DNA of 6,504 nucleotides from Hyphomicrobium sp. (GTDB lineage Bacteria; Pseudomonadota; Alphaproteobacteria; Rhizobiales; Hyphomicrobiaceae), in NCBI GenBank assembly GCA_030598645.1, contig JAUVPN010000160.1:1-6504 (forward strand), in the 5' to 3' direction. The notes under the pieces are model-generated. The model worked only from the letters and a program-made list of their open reading frames with translations, was not told the origin of the DNA and did not search any database. The position numbers and the translations under genes were made by a program. Below are positions 1-4,923 of this stretch, piece by piece (within the stretch, counting starts at the first letter, position 1; each line of letters starts with the position of its first letter).

Positions 1-51
1 CGGTTCCCTCGCGGAGGATTGCCCTTTTCCCCCAGGGCAGGTGGCAGTTGA
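1..51 (+). CDS. Possible 3' tail of a gene entering from the left (partial)
   Basis: Reading from base 1 in frame 1 gives 16 codons ending RAGGS and a TGA stop at 49-51. The stop lies 1 base before a good plus-strand intrinsic terminator (53-87), which is the arrangement expected at the end of a gene or operon. The visible residues (Pro-, Gly- and Arg-rich) carry no recognisable motif, and the other two plus frames are also open here. This is therefore an inference from the stop-plus-terminator placement only. Product unknown. Confidence 0.25.
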   Translation, partial: RFPRGGLPFSPRAGGS

Positions 52-52
52 T

Positions 53-87
53 GGGCGCTTGGTCTCCCCCCGGACCAGCGCCCTTTT
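53..87 (+). terminator. Intrinsic terminator, plus strand
   Basis: GGGCGC-T-TGGTC (53-64) pairs with GACCAGCGCCC (73-83), with one bulged T at 59 and an 8-base C-rich loop. TTTT follows at 84-87. Read on the minus strand the stem is not followed by a T run, so the direction is plus. It would stop transcription entering from the left edge. Confidence 0.6.
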
Positions 88-258
88 ACTTGGCGCGCCT
101 GCGCAAGAACGACGAACGGCCCGGCCGGATGTCTCTGAGCGCGCCTCACCGTCTAGGCCTAGCTCGCTCGCGATCACCATCATTGGGACAACGCTGGCGA
201 TCGCGATCACGACGCGGGCGATGCGCTCTAAGGTTTCGTGGCGCGTGGCACCGAAGAG
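88..258. other. Unresolved coding-like stretch, open on both strands
   Basis: Two long frames run through this stretch with their third codon positions coinciding, so base composition cannot separate them. The plus frame ends at TAA 260-262 and contains a hydrophobic segment (SLAITIIGTTLAIAITT). The minus frame begins after a stop at 259-261, reads LFGATRHETLERIARVV followed by a hydrophobic stretch, and stays open to the window edge. Neither has a convincing start with a ribosome binding site, and both run through the terminator hairpin at 53-87. I would treat it as the remains of a small membrane-protein gene, strand undecided. I recognise no family. Confidence 0.2.
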
Positions 259-269
259 CTAACCAGTCA

Positions 270-485
270 TCACTGGTAGCCTACAATCTCCTTCACGTCG
301 GGATTACTGACCCATCGATTACCAAACAGCATCACCCCGATCTGATAAAAATCATTCTTAATCGCGCGGTGTGCGTTTGCTTGGTAATAATAGGTTTCGA
401 TGTTCGCGTCCTCGCGGACGTAAATCTCGACCATGTCTTCAAAGGACGTATTCTTGAAGACCTGTAGGAGCGTATCGCAGATCAT
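270..485 (-). CDS. Hypothetical protein, 71 aa
   Basis: Unrecognised small protein, apparently cytosolic: no hydrophobic segment or signal peptide. It is acidic in the first third (FEDMVEIYVREDANIE) and rich in aromatic residues in the middle (ETYYYQ, NDFYQIGVMLFGNRW). The composition is that of a real folded protein rather than an antisense artefact. The start is ATG at 485-483, with a G-rich ribosome binding site (AAAGGGGG) about 8 bases upstream; an in-frame stop lies a little further up. It stands alone on the minus strand. A 6-bp hairpin with a 4-base loop (ACCAGT at 262-267 and ACTGGT at 272-277) spans its stop codon but lacks a clear T run, so at best it is a weak terminator. Function unknown; existence as a gene fairly likely. 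Confidence 0.6.
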   Translation of the reverse strand: MICDTLLQVFKNTSFEDMVEIYVREDANIETYYYQANAHRAIKNDFYQIGVMLFGNRWVSNPDVKEIVGYQ

Positions 486-1178
486 TGATGACCCCCTTTC
501 CCCCTGTGCCTTTTACCGTTTTCTCAAGTCGCACGGTTCATACGCACCAACGATGAAAACCGGGATGGCGGTGACCGACCGTATCGACGCGATGCGAATT
601 GGCACGCGCGAGTACAACGAGGAGTGTGGCGCTAATCGGGATCAGAGCAAGTTCGATACAGCGTCCAACTCATCTTAGTCTCCTTACCGGTCTTGGCCCC
701 TATCTTGTGCATCTTCTGAGGGCCGACGGGAAGCCGCCAAGCGACGATGTAGAGTATCATGCGCGTGATTTTCCAAATGGTGATGCTCTGAAGCATCAAT
801 CGGGCGCGCGCCGCCGCATAGAAGCGCGAAAATAGACGTGCCATTACCAACGTCCGCAAAGCGCTTGAGATCGAATCGTCTCTCCAAGAGGCGAATGAAA
901 GACTCAAGCGATTGGACGCAATGACATTGGCAGGACTAATGTCTCTCGAGACCCGCACAAGTTACGATGTTGCGTCACCGTAGATAGCGAAGGCGACATA
1001 GCTGTCGCTTAGTTTCAAGCATTCCGATTTAACAGCACCTACCCAAACACGACCCTGAACATGCTGTACAACTGGAGAGGGCATAGGAAGGCTGGGGAAG
1101 AGTGCGTTCGTGCCACTTCTGTAGGACCTGAGACTCTCTTAAACACCCACGCTGTGTGGACAGAAGCGGGGATCGATG
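486..1178. other. Gene-poor stretch with decayed-looking short frames
   Basis: About 690 bases without a gene I can defend. There is a coding-like plus frame at 552-678 (41 aa, starting MKTGMAVTDRIDAMRIG, hydrophilic, no ribosome binding site). There is a perfect hairpin TGATGCT-CTGA-AGCATCA at 781-798. A minus frame at 632-844 could give about 70 aa with a basic tail, but again lacks a binding site. The remnant at 822-983 is listed separately. A 48-codon plus frame at 1061-1207 starts MLYNWRGHRKAG and overlaps the next small gene out of frame. The picture is of degraded genes rather than a single intact one. Confidence 0.35.
822..983 (+). pseudogene. Coding-like remnant with helical, charged sequence
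   Basis: Between stops at 819-821 and 981-983 a 53-codon frame reads as a charged, probably helical segment (VRKALEIESSLQEANERLKRL is its core) with no usable ATG at its 5' end. Ten bases after its TAG lies a hairpin (GCGACA at 993-998, TGTCGC at 1003-1008, loop TAGC) followed by CTTAGTTT, a weak terminator-like signal on the same strand. A coding C-terminus followed by a terminator suggests the 3' end of a gene whose 5' part has been lost or frameshifted. The antisense frame has the same third-position composition, so the strand is not certain. Family unknown. Confidence 0.25.
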
Positions 1179-1337
1179 ATGGGGCTGCCAATACCAACCA
1201 TGGCTGAGCTTTTGAAGTTTGCTGAGAAGGTAAAGGCGCAGCGTAAGGCAACGGCTGAGAAGCTGTTGACCGACCGCGTCATGACTCGCGAGGAGCTGAT
1301 CAAGCACGGGCTCTTGTCAGAGAACGACGTGAATTGA
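1179..1337 (+). CDS. Small hypothetical protein, 52 aa
   Basis: Short, highly charged, probably all-helical protein: AELLKFAEKVKAQRKATAEKL (residues 9-29) followed by a second helix around TREELIKHGLL (36-46). It is soluble with no signal peptide. The frame is open from 1143. ATG codons are at 1176, 1179 and 1200; I chose 1179 because GGGG at 1168-1171 then lies 7 bases upstream. The ATG at 1200, which would give 45 aa, has no binding site. The pattern TREEL-hGLL at the C-terminus resembles the ends of helix-turn-helix or accessory proteins, but I cannot assign a family. Two terminators follow, the second (1408-1431) oriented for this gene. Three minus frames overlap it and look like shadows. 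Confidence 0.5.
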   Translation: MGLPIPTMAELLKFAEKVKAQRKATAEKLLTDRVMTREELIKHGLLSENDVN

Positions 1338-1372
1338 CCCTGAGCAAATCCTTCGTACCTAAACACACCAAC

Positions 1373-1400
1373 AGCCCGCCAAGGTTTCCCCTGGCGGGCT
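1373..1400 (-). terminator. Strong hairpin with GAAA tetraloop, minus-strand terminator
   Basis: AGCCCGCCA (1373-1381) is perfectly complementary to TGGCGGGCT (1392-1400). Read on the minus strand the stem extends through a G-T wobble and two G-C pairs to a GAAA (GNRA) tetraloop, 12 pairs in all. Read on the plus strand the wobble becomes an A/C mismatch and the loop TTTC. The fold is therefore better on the minus strand, where it follows the remnant ending at 1431. The T run is poor (GTTGGTGTGTTT). Confidence 0.55.
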
Positions 1401-1407
1401 TAGTGTT

Positions 1408-1431
1408 GCTCGTCATGACGAGCGGGTTTTT
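1408..1431 (+). terminator. Intrinsic terminator, plus strand
   Basis: A perfect 16-base palindrome, GCTCGTCATGACGAGC (1408-1423), folds into a 6-bp stem with a CATG loop and is followed by GGGTTTTT ending at 1431. This is a typical Rho-independent terminator for the 52-aa gene ending at 1337. Together with the hairpin at 1373-1400 it forms a back-to-back pair between converging frames. Confidence 0.65.
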
Positions 1432-1580
1432 CAGGCAGCTGAAGTTGCGAACTTTAGGGATGGATCAGGGCGCTTCGCCAGATGATCCTTGGAGATGAGC
1501 CGCTCGGCGCTGGCCAATAGTACAGACCCAATCCAAACATCACCGAGCAGGATTCGAGCGACCCTTTGGTCGCAGGAGAT
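1431..1580 (-). pseudogene. C-terminal coding remnant, 5' end missing
   Basis: On the minus strand a 49-codon frame runs from just after a TAG (1583-1581) to a TGA at 1433-1431. Its second half reads ASAERLISKDHLAKRPDPS, then LKFATSAA and the stop, which looks like a genuine protein C-terminus. The middle (ILLGDVWIGSVLLAS) is hydrophobic. There is no ATG, GTG or TTG with a ribosome binding site at its 5' end, and no continuation upstream in the same frame, so I read it as the surviving tail of a truncated gene. The minus-oriented hairpin at 1373-1400 would be its terminator. I do not recognise the family. Its first part overlaps the tandem hairpins at 1558-1616. Confidence 0.35.
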
Positions 1581-1616
1581 CTAAGAAATCTCCGATGGTG
1601 CCGAGCGTTCGGCTCG
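1558..1616. other. Three tandem hairpins, possible structured RNA
   Basis: Three perfect stems lie end to end: GCGACC/GGTCGC (1558-1563 with 1568-1573, 4-base loop), GGAGAT/ATCTCC (1575-1580 with 1588-1593, 7-base loop) and CGAGC/GCTCG (1602-1606 with 1612-1616, 5-base loop). On the plus strand they precede a Shine-Dalgarno-like GGAGGAG (1623-1629). On the minus strand they follow GCTCCTCCTC, an anti-Shine-Dalgarno-like run. Alphaproteobacterial small RNAs with anti-Shine-Dalgarno motifs and several hairpins are known (the alpha-r14 family). The match here is only in style, and no promoter could be fixed. Confidence 0.3.
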
Positions 1617-1868
1617 CTAAGAGGAGGAGCCGCTGCCGGTTGCATGGTGACATCAGAGCGGCGCTGTAGAAAAGATGGTCTTCAAGTCTGTAAAGTGCCT
1701 TTTGCATCAACCATCACCGATCCTTTGCTTAGCCAGAGCTGGCGCTGATTTGGTTAACGAAACCTTAACGCGGCCTCGCTTGAGCAAACTGACGTGCTCA
1801 GCGCCTTACGGATCGTGGCGCCCATGGCGTTCGGTGGGCGGTTATGGCACATGAACACCTGAGGGGAT
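1617..1868. other. Upstream region of the membrane-protein gene
   Basis: It contains GGAGGAG at 1623-1629, a 34-codon plus frame at 1644-1748 (MVTSERRCRKDGLQVCK and onward) whose spacing from that site is too long (14 bases), and a 59-codon plus frame at 1675-1854 rich in Arg, Ser and Pro that looks like noise. The CtrA-like box at 1754-1769 is listed separately. I see no gene I can defend here; it is probably the promoter region for the gene at 1875. Confidence 0.35.
1754..1769 (+). promoter_or_regulatory. CtrA-type binding site
   Basis: TTAAC-GAAACC-TTAAC is an exact match to the full CtrA box of alphaproteobacteria (TTAA-N7-TTAA, or TTAAC-N6-TTAAC). CtrA is the cell-cycle response regulator. 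The box lies about 105 bases upstream of the ATG at 1875 and on the same strand, a sensible distance for activation or repression of that gene. The match is seen in the sequence; binding is inferred. Confidence 0.45.
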
Positions 1869-1874
1869 GTGGAA

Positions 1875-2600
1875 ATGCAGCTTTCGACCATCCCGTTCCT
1901 GATTGCCGGACTTTTCGGGTTCGTCGGTTGGCTGGCCCTCCGTGCCGAGCGCCAAAGTGCCATTACGCGCAGCGAGCGGCTCGCGACTTGGGCGGTCCTG
2001 GCCATTCTCGTCGCCTGGGCGGTTTTGAGTGCCCATCTTGCGTCAAGTGGCGCCTATATGGCGCCAGGATTCCTGGAATTGATGCCAGGATTGTGGTTGC
2101 CGCTGGTTCCGTTTGCTATCGTTGGCATCCGACTCGGAGTTTCCCAAGACTTTCGGCACGCATTGGTTGGCATTCTCGATGTCACACCACCGCAATGGCT
2201 CGTCTATGTCCAGGCTGTGCGCATAACCGCGCTTGGCACCCTGGTCAAAACGATGCAGGGCACGTTCCCCCTCCATTTCGAGCTCGGCGTCGGCATCACC
2301 GACTTGTTATTCGGGTTGTCGGCTCTATGGATCGCATGGGCGATCTGGCTTGGTGCGATCGGCTGGCGCGGACTTGCCTATTGGAACCTACTTGGCTTTG
2401 CCGTTGTCGCCCTGCCGGCGGGACCACTTGTGCAAATGGGCCTGCCGGGGCCGTTGCAGGTGTTTGTGGGGCCGCCCGCCAGCGAAGCACTGCTCGTTTA
2501 CCCGATGGCGCTGGCGCTGACCGTGATCGTCCCGTTCTTCGTGATGCTAAACCTTTGGGCTGCCGCTTGGCTGTTCTTGCGCCGCCCAGAAATCGCATGA
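1875..2600 (+). CDS. Multi-pass membrane protein of unknown function, 241 aa
   Basis: Integral inner-membrane protein with about six transmembrane segments: roughly residues 4-21, 36-55, 70-89, 136-158, 165-187 and 205-234 (long enough for one long or two short spans). A less hydrophobic stretch between the third and fourth spans (DVTPPQWLVYVQAVRITALG, then an LVKTMQG turn) probably forms an amphipathic or re-entrant element. No enzymatic or transporter motif is visible, and I do not recognise the family. The start could be GTG 1869 or ATG 1875. GAGGGG at 1861-1866 sits 8 bases before ATG 1875 but only 2 before the GTG, so ATG 1875 is chosen. A 323-codon frame overlaps it out of phase and is rejected as Arg/Cys/Pro-rich shadow. 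The gene stands alone, with a CtrA-like box upstream and a hairpin 9 bases after its stop. Confidence 0.8.
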   Translation: MQLSTIPFLIAGLFGFVGWLALRAERQSAITRSERLATWAVLAILVAWAVLSAHLASSGAYMAPGFLELMPGLWLPLVPFAIVGIRLGVSQDFRHALVGILDVTPPQWLVYVQAVRITALGTLVKTMQGTFPLHFELGVGITDLLFGLSALWIAWAIWLGAIGWRGLAYWNLLGFAVVALPAGPLVQMGLPGPLQVFVGPPASEALLVYPMALALTVIVPFFVMLNLWAAAWLFLRRPEIA

Positions 2601-2609
2601 AGCGCTTCC

Positions 2610-2629
2610 CTTGCGCACAGGGGCGCAAG
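2610..2629 (+). terminator. Hairpin after the membrane-protein gene, probable terminator
   Basis: CTTGCGC (2610-2616) pairs perfectly with GCGCAAG (2623-2629) around a 6-base loop, starting 9 bases after the TGA. The following TTATAT is a weak T run, so termination may be partial. Two further stems follow: CCACCAC/GTGGTGG (2638-2644 with 2658-2664) and GGCCCGT/ACGGGCC (2682-2688 with 2708-2714). Confidence 0.4.
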
Positions 2630-2791
2630 TTATATGTCCACCACAGACCGCCGTCGCGTGGTGGCAAAGTGACGTTACAGCGGCCCGTGTTTGGCCATGC
2701 GCTTCAAACGGGCCGGCGCAACAGATGGATCACAACCAGCAGATGCGACGAGCGACCAGGCTTGATTGGCGAGGGGCGGCAGATGGGCGCC

Positions 2792-2962
2792 TCATGGGCC
2801 CATACTGCGAGGTAGACCAGACGGAGTGACCTGCGCGAAGAAGACATCGGAAAGGTATCGGTAAACGTCATCGGATATTAGCCTGCGCGCCACGACGAAG
2901 GCCGCGCACCGTCGCGTGAACTTGTCGATCACCACCTAGCAGTAGTCCCTCAAAACCCGCCA
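2792..2962 (-). pseudogene. Remnant of an IS3-family transposase (DDE integrase core)
   Basis: Read on the minus strand, the frame gives WRVLRDYC, a TAG stop (2938-2936), then VIDKFTRRCAAFVVARRL, then ISDDVYRYLSDVFF and PRSMGP before a TGA. This matches the integrase core of IS3-type OrfB proteins, where a V(V/I)D-(E/D)-(F/Y)TR-x-CLA block carries the first catalytic Asp and is followed about 35 residues later by RSDNGPE with the second. Here the second motif has become RSMGP, so the second catalytic Asp is gone, and the frame then stops. The TAG looks like a mutated TGG. Only about 55 codons survive; inverted repeats and target duplications are not visible. It is a dead fragment lying directly against the arsC stop codon, marking an old insertion or rearrangement. 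The family level is fairly sure, the subgroup not. Confidence 0.55.
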
Positions 2963-2964
2963 AT

Positions 2965-3321
2965 TTATCCTTCGGGAAGGATCTCAAGCACTACCTCTGA
3001 TGGGCGGCACAGGCGCACCCCCTTAGGCGTCACGACGATCGGCCGGTTGATGAGGATGGGATGAGCGATCATGAAGTCGATAAGCTGTTCGTCGGTCCAT
3101 TTGGGGTCGTCGAGACCAAGCTCGTCGTATGGCGTACCCTTCTTGCGTAGAAGATCGCGGACGGGATTGCCCATGGCCGCGATCAGATCGGCCAGTTTCT
3201 CACGCGAGAAAGGCGTCTTCAAATATTCGATAACCTCGGGCTCCTCGCCGCGCTCGCGGATCGTGGCGAGCGTATTGCGTGAGGTTCCGCAGGCGGGATT
3301 GTGATAGATCGTGATGCTCAT
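2965..3321 (-). CDS. arsC: Arsenate reductase, glutaredoxin-coupled ArsC type
   Basis: Cytosolic thioredoxin-fold enzyme of 118 aa that reduces arsenate to arsenite with glutathione and glutaredoxin; the arsenite is then exported. The sequence begins MSITIYHNPACGTSRNTL, the family signature, with the catalytic Cys at residue 11. The three arginines that form the oxyanion site in the R773 enzyme (Arg60, Arg94, Arg107) are present one residue earlier: Arg59 in RDLLRKKG, Arg93 in NRPIV, and Arg106 in LCRPSE. It is shorter than the plasmid R773 protein (141 aa) but of usual length for chromosomal members. The ATG at 3321-3319 gives the canonical N-terminus; the ribosome binding site is weak. It is divergent from the MFS gene and has no arsR, arsB or acr3 in view. 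A YffB/Spx-like protein is the only alternative, and the intact triad argues against it. Confidence 0.94.
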   Translation of the reverse strand: MSITIYHNPACGTSRNTLATIRERGEEPEVIEYLKTPFSREKLADLIAAMGNPVRDLLRKKGTPYDELGLDDPKWTDEQLIDFMIAHPILINRPIVVTPKGVRLCRPSEVVLEILPEG

Positions 3322-3341
3322 GGTGCCATGCGTTCGCCGTC

Positions 3342-3436
3342 GTGTCGCGAGAGCAGGGTGGCTCCGTTCTCTATTTCTTGCGCAACATTAATTGACAATA
3401 CGTGGAACCAATCTAACGATCTTGCTCTCTCGACAC
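3342..3436. promoter_or_regulatory. Inverted repeat framing the divergent arsC/MFS promoter region
   Basis: GTGTCGCGAGAGCA (3342-3355) and TGCTCTCTCGACAC (3423-3436) are inverted copies with a single mismatch (13 of 14), separated by 67 bases. The centre of symmetry (about 3389) falls on the AT-rich core that carries the putative divergent promoters. The spacing suggests paired operator half-sites or a looping arrangement. A small inserted element with terminal repeats or a transcribed hairpin are alternatives. The regulator is unknown; no regulator gene is adjacent. Confidence 0.4.
3370..3419. promoter_or_regulatory. Overlapping divergent promoter-like elements
   Basis: Plus strand: a perfect -35 TTGACA at 3392-3397 with TAACGA at 3414-3419 as a loose -10 (16-base spacer), pointing at the MFS gene with a leader of about 140 bases. 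Minus strand: TTGTCA (3398-3393) with AATAGA (3375-3370) after 17 bases, pointing at arsC. The two -35 boxes share TGACA, so the two promoters could not easily be occupied at once. The palindrome TTGCGCAA (3378-3385) lies between the arsC boxes. The -10 matches are weak, so this is tentative. Confidence 0.3.
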
Positions 3437-3564
3437 CAGCAGGCGCATGAAGACTATTGGCACGTAGCCGACACGGACTTACACTCCGGGACATATCCGC
3501 ATGTGGCGGCAAAGCGCAGATGAATTGGGTCTGCAGCGAACGAAAAGCGGCCACAGTGTGAGTG

Positions 3565-4923
3565 ATGCAGATCCTCAATGACAAAAATCGAAAGTGGTGG
3601 ATTCTCGTCGCCATGGGCGGGGTCGTTGGACTGATCCTGCTCGACGAGACGGTGGTCGGCATCGCATTGCCATCGGTTAGGCGCGATCTTGGCCTGTCCC
3701 AGGTCGCCTCTCATTGGGTCATCAACGCTTATTTGCTTGTCTTCGCCGGTTTAGCTGCGGCCGCCGGAAAGCTCGGCGACGTGATTGGTCTCAAGCGGCT
3801 CTTCATCCTCGGTGTGGTGATCTTCGGCGTTTCCTCGCTTGCGGCGGGTTTTGCTCAAAATGGCGCCTGGCTCATTACGGCGCGCGCTATTCAGGGCATC
3901 GGCGCCGCTGTCATTTTTCCCTCGTCCATGGCCATGGTGACCATCGCCTTTCCTAAAGAACAACGTGGATTGGCACTAGGGATCTATGGCGCGATCGGCA
4001 CCGTTTTCTTGGCACTCGGGCCTCTGATTGGCGGCTTTCTCACCGACGTCTTCTCCTGGCGCTGGATCTTCTGGATCAATCCACCCATCGCTGCCGGTAT
4101 TGCGCTGATGGTTGCGGCCGCCTGGGTTGATCCACCCAGGGAACAAGCAACAGCGAGATTTGACTACCTGGGCCTCATGTTGCTGGTGAGTGGGCTTAGC
4201 CTGTTCGTCTTTGCCCTCATGCAGGGGCCGGAGTGGGGGTGGTCCAATCCGGCGATCTTAGCGCTGCTGATCGCAGGACTCGCCCTTCTGGCGACGTTTG
4301 TCGTGGTCGAGCGCCGCATCGCCACACCATTGATTGACGTCGATCTCTTCGACAGCGCGACGTTTTCTGCCTGTAACCTAGTGGTGTTTGCCGCACAATT
4401 CAGCAAGATCGCCGTCATCGTCTTTGGCGCCATCTATCTGCAGAACGCATTGAATTTGAGCCCCCTCGAAGCCGGGCTTGCCTTAGTGGCGGCCGTCGGG
4501 CCGGCGCCTTTCACGGCCGCATTGTCTGGGCGGCTTGCCGACCGGGTAGGCTCGCGCATTCCGACGCTGGCAGGTTTGACGGCTGCCGGCCTGGCCTTGC
4601 TTTGGGTCGGCTTTGCCGTCGTCTGGGACAGCTACTGGCTCCTTCTTCCCGCGTTGCTCGTCTGGGGGGGAGCGTCACCATTTCTCTTCATGCCGCCCCA
4701 GCGGGCCATCATGAACGCCGTGCCCGCGAGCAAGCAGGGCCAGGCTGGTGGGATCGCCATGACTTCGCAGCTTCTCGGCGGCACGATCGGCATGGCGGTC
4801 TGCGGGACACTTTTCGTGATGACCAACGATTTCCGTGTCGTCTTCCTCGCGACCGCGGCATGGATGCTGGCCGTCCTGCTGATTGGTTGGTTTGCCATTG
4901 AGCGCGGGACGAAGGAAACCTGA
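3565..4923 (+). CDS. MFS efflux transporter, DHA2 (drug:H+ antiporter) type
   Basis: Inner-membrane proton-coupled exporter of 452 aa; substrate unknown. After a short cytoplasmic start (residues 1-11) the first helix carries the DHA2 signature LDETVVGIALPSV (residues 26-38, Asp27 in the membrane). Motif A is GKLGDVIGLKR (68-78) in the loop between helices 2 and 3. Motif B is ARAIQGIGAA (106-115, Arg107). The antiporter motif C is around GPLIGG (152-157), followed by the typical WRWIFWIN. The length fits 12 to 14 helices; the family norm is 14. GTG 3562 directly abuts ATG 3565 and an in-frame stop precedes both. I chose the ATG; the binding site is poor. It is divergent from arsC across a promoter region with a dyad repeat, so co-regulation and a role in metalloid or xenobiotic export are possible. 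That is inference from position only. Confidence 0.9.
   Translation: MQILNDKNRKWWILVAMGGVVGLILLDETVVGIALPSVRRDLGLSQVASHWVINAYLLVFAGLAAAAGKLGDVIGLKRLFILGVVIFGVSSLAAGFAQNGAWLITARAIQGIGAAVIFPSSMAMVTIAFPKEQRGLALGIYGAIGTVFLALGPLIGGFLTDVFSWRWIFWINPPIAAGIALMVAAAWVDPPREQATARFDYLGLMLLVSGLSLFVFALMQGPEWGWSNPAILALLIAGLALLATFVVVERRIATPLIDVDLFDSATFSACNLVVFAAQFSKIAVIVFGAIYLQNALNLSPLEAGLALVAAVGPAPFTAALSGRLADRVGSRIPTLAGLTAAGLALLWVGFAVVWDSYWLLLPALLVWGGASPFLFMPPQRAIMNAVPASKQGQAGGIAMTSQLLGGTIGMAVCGTLFVMTNDFRVVFLATAAWMLAVLLIGWFAIERGTKET

Noticed and set aside
632..958. Minus-strand frame of 108 codons
   Set aside because: No binding site at any of its ATGs, and it shares its third codon positions with a plausible plus-strand remnant. 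I could not support it as a gene, though its C-terminal half is not impossible.
1029..1366. Three overlapping minus-strand frames opposite the 52-aa gene
   Set aside because: Ser/Leu/Cys/His-rich composition typical of antisense shadows, and no binding sites.
1547..1563. tRNA T-arm-like string CTCGAATCC on the minus strand
   Set aside because: The flanking bases do not form a T stem, and no anticodon or acceptor arm is present, so it is neither a tRNA nor an evident attachment site.
2794..2803. 10-base palindrome ATGGGCCCAT
   Set aside because: Isolated and without partner sites; it falls inside the transposase remnant and is likely coincidental.
1844..2815. A 323-codon plus-strand frame overlapping the membrane-protein gene
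   Set aside because: It is Arg/Cys/His/Pro-rich with no ribosome binding site and no plausible fold. The out-of-phase 241-aa frame has a binding site and coherent membrane helices, so this is a shadow.
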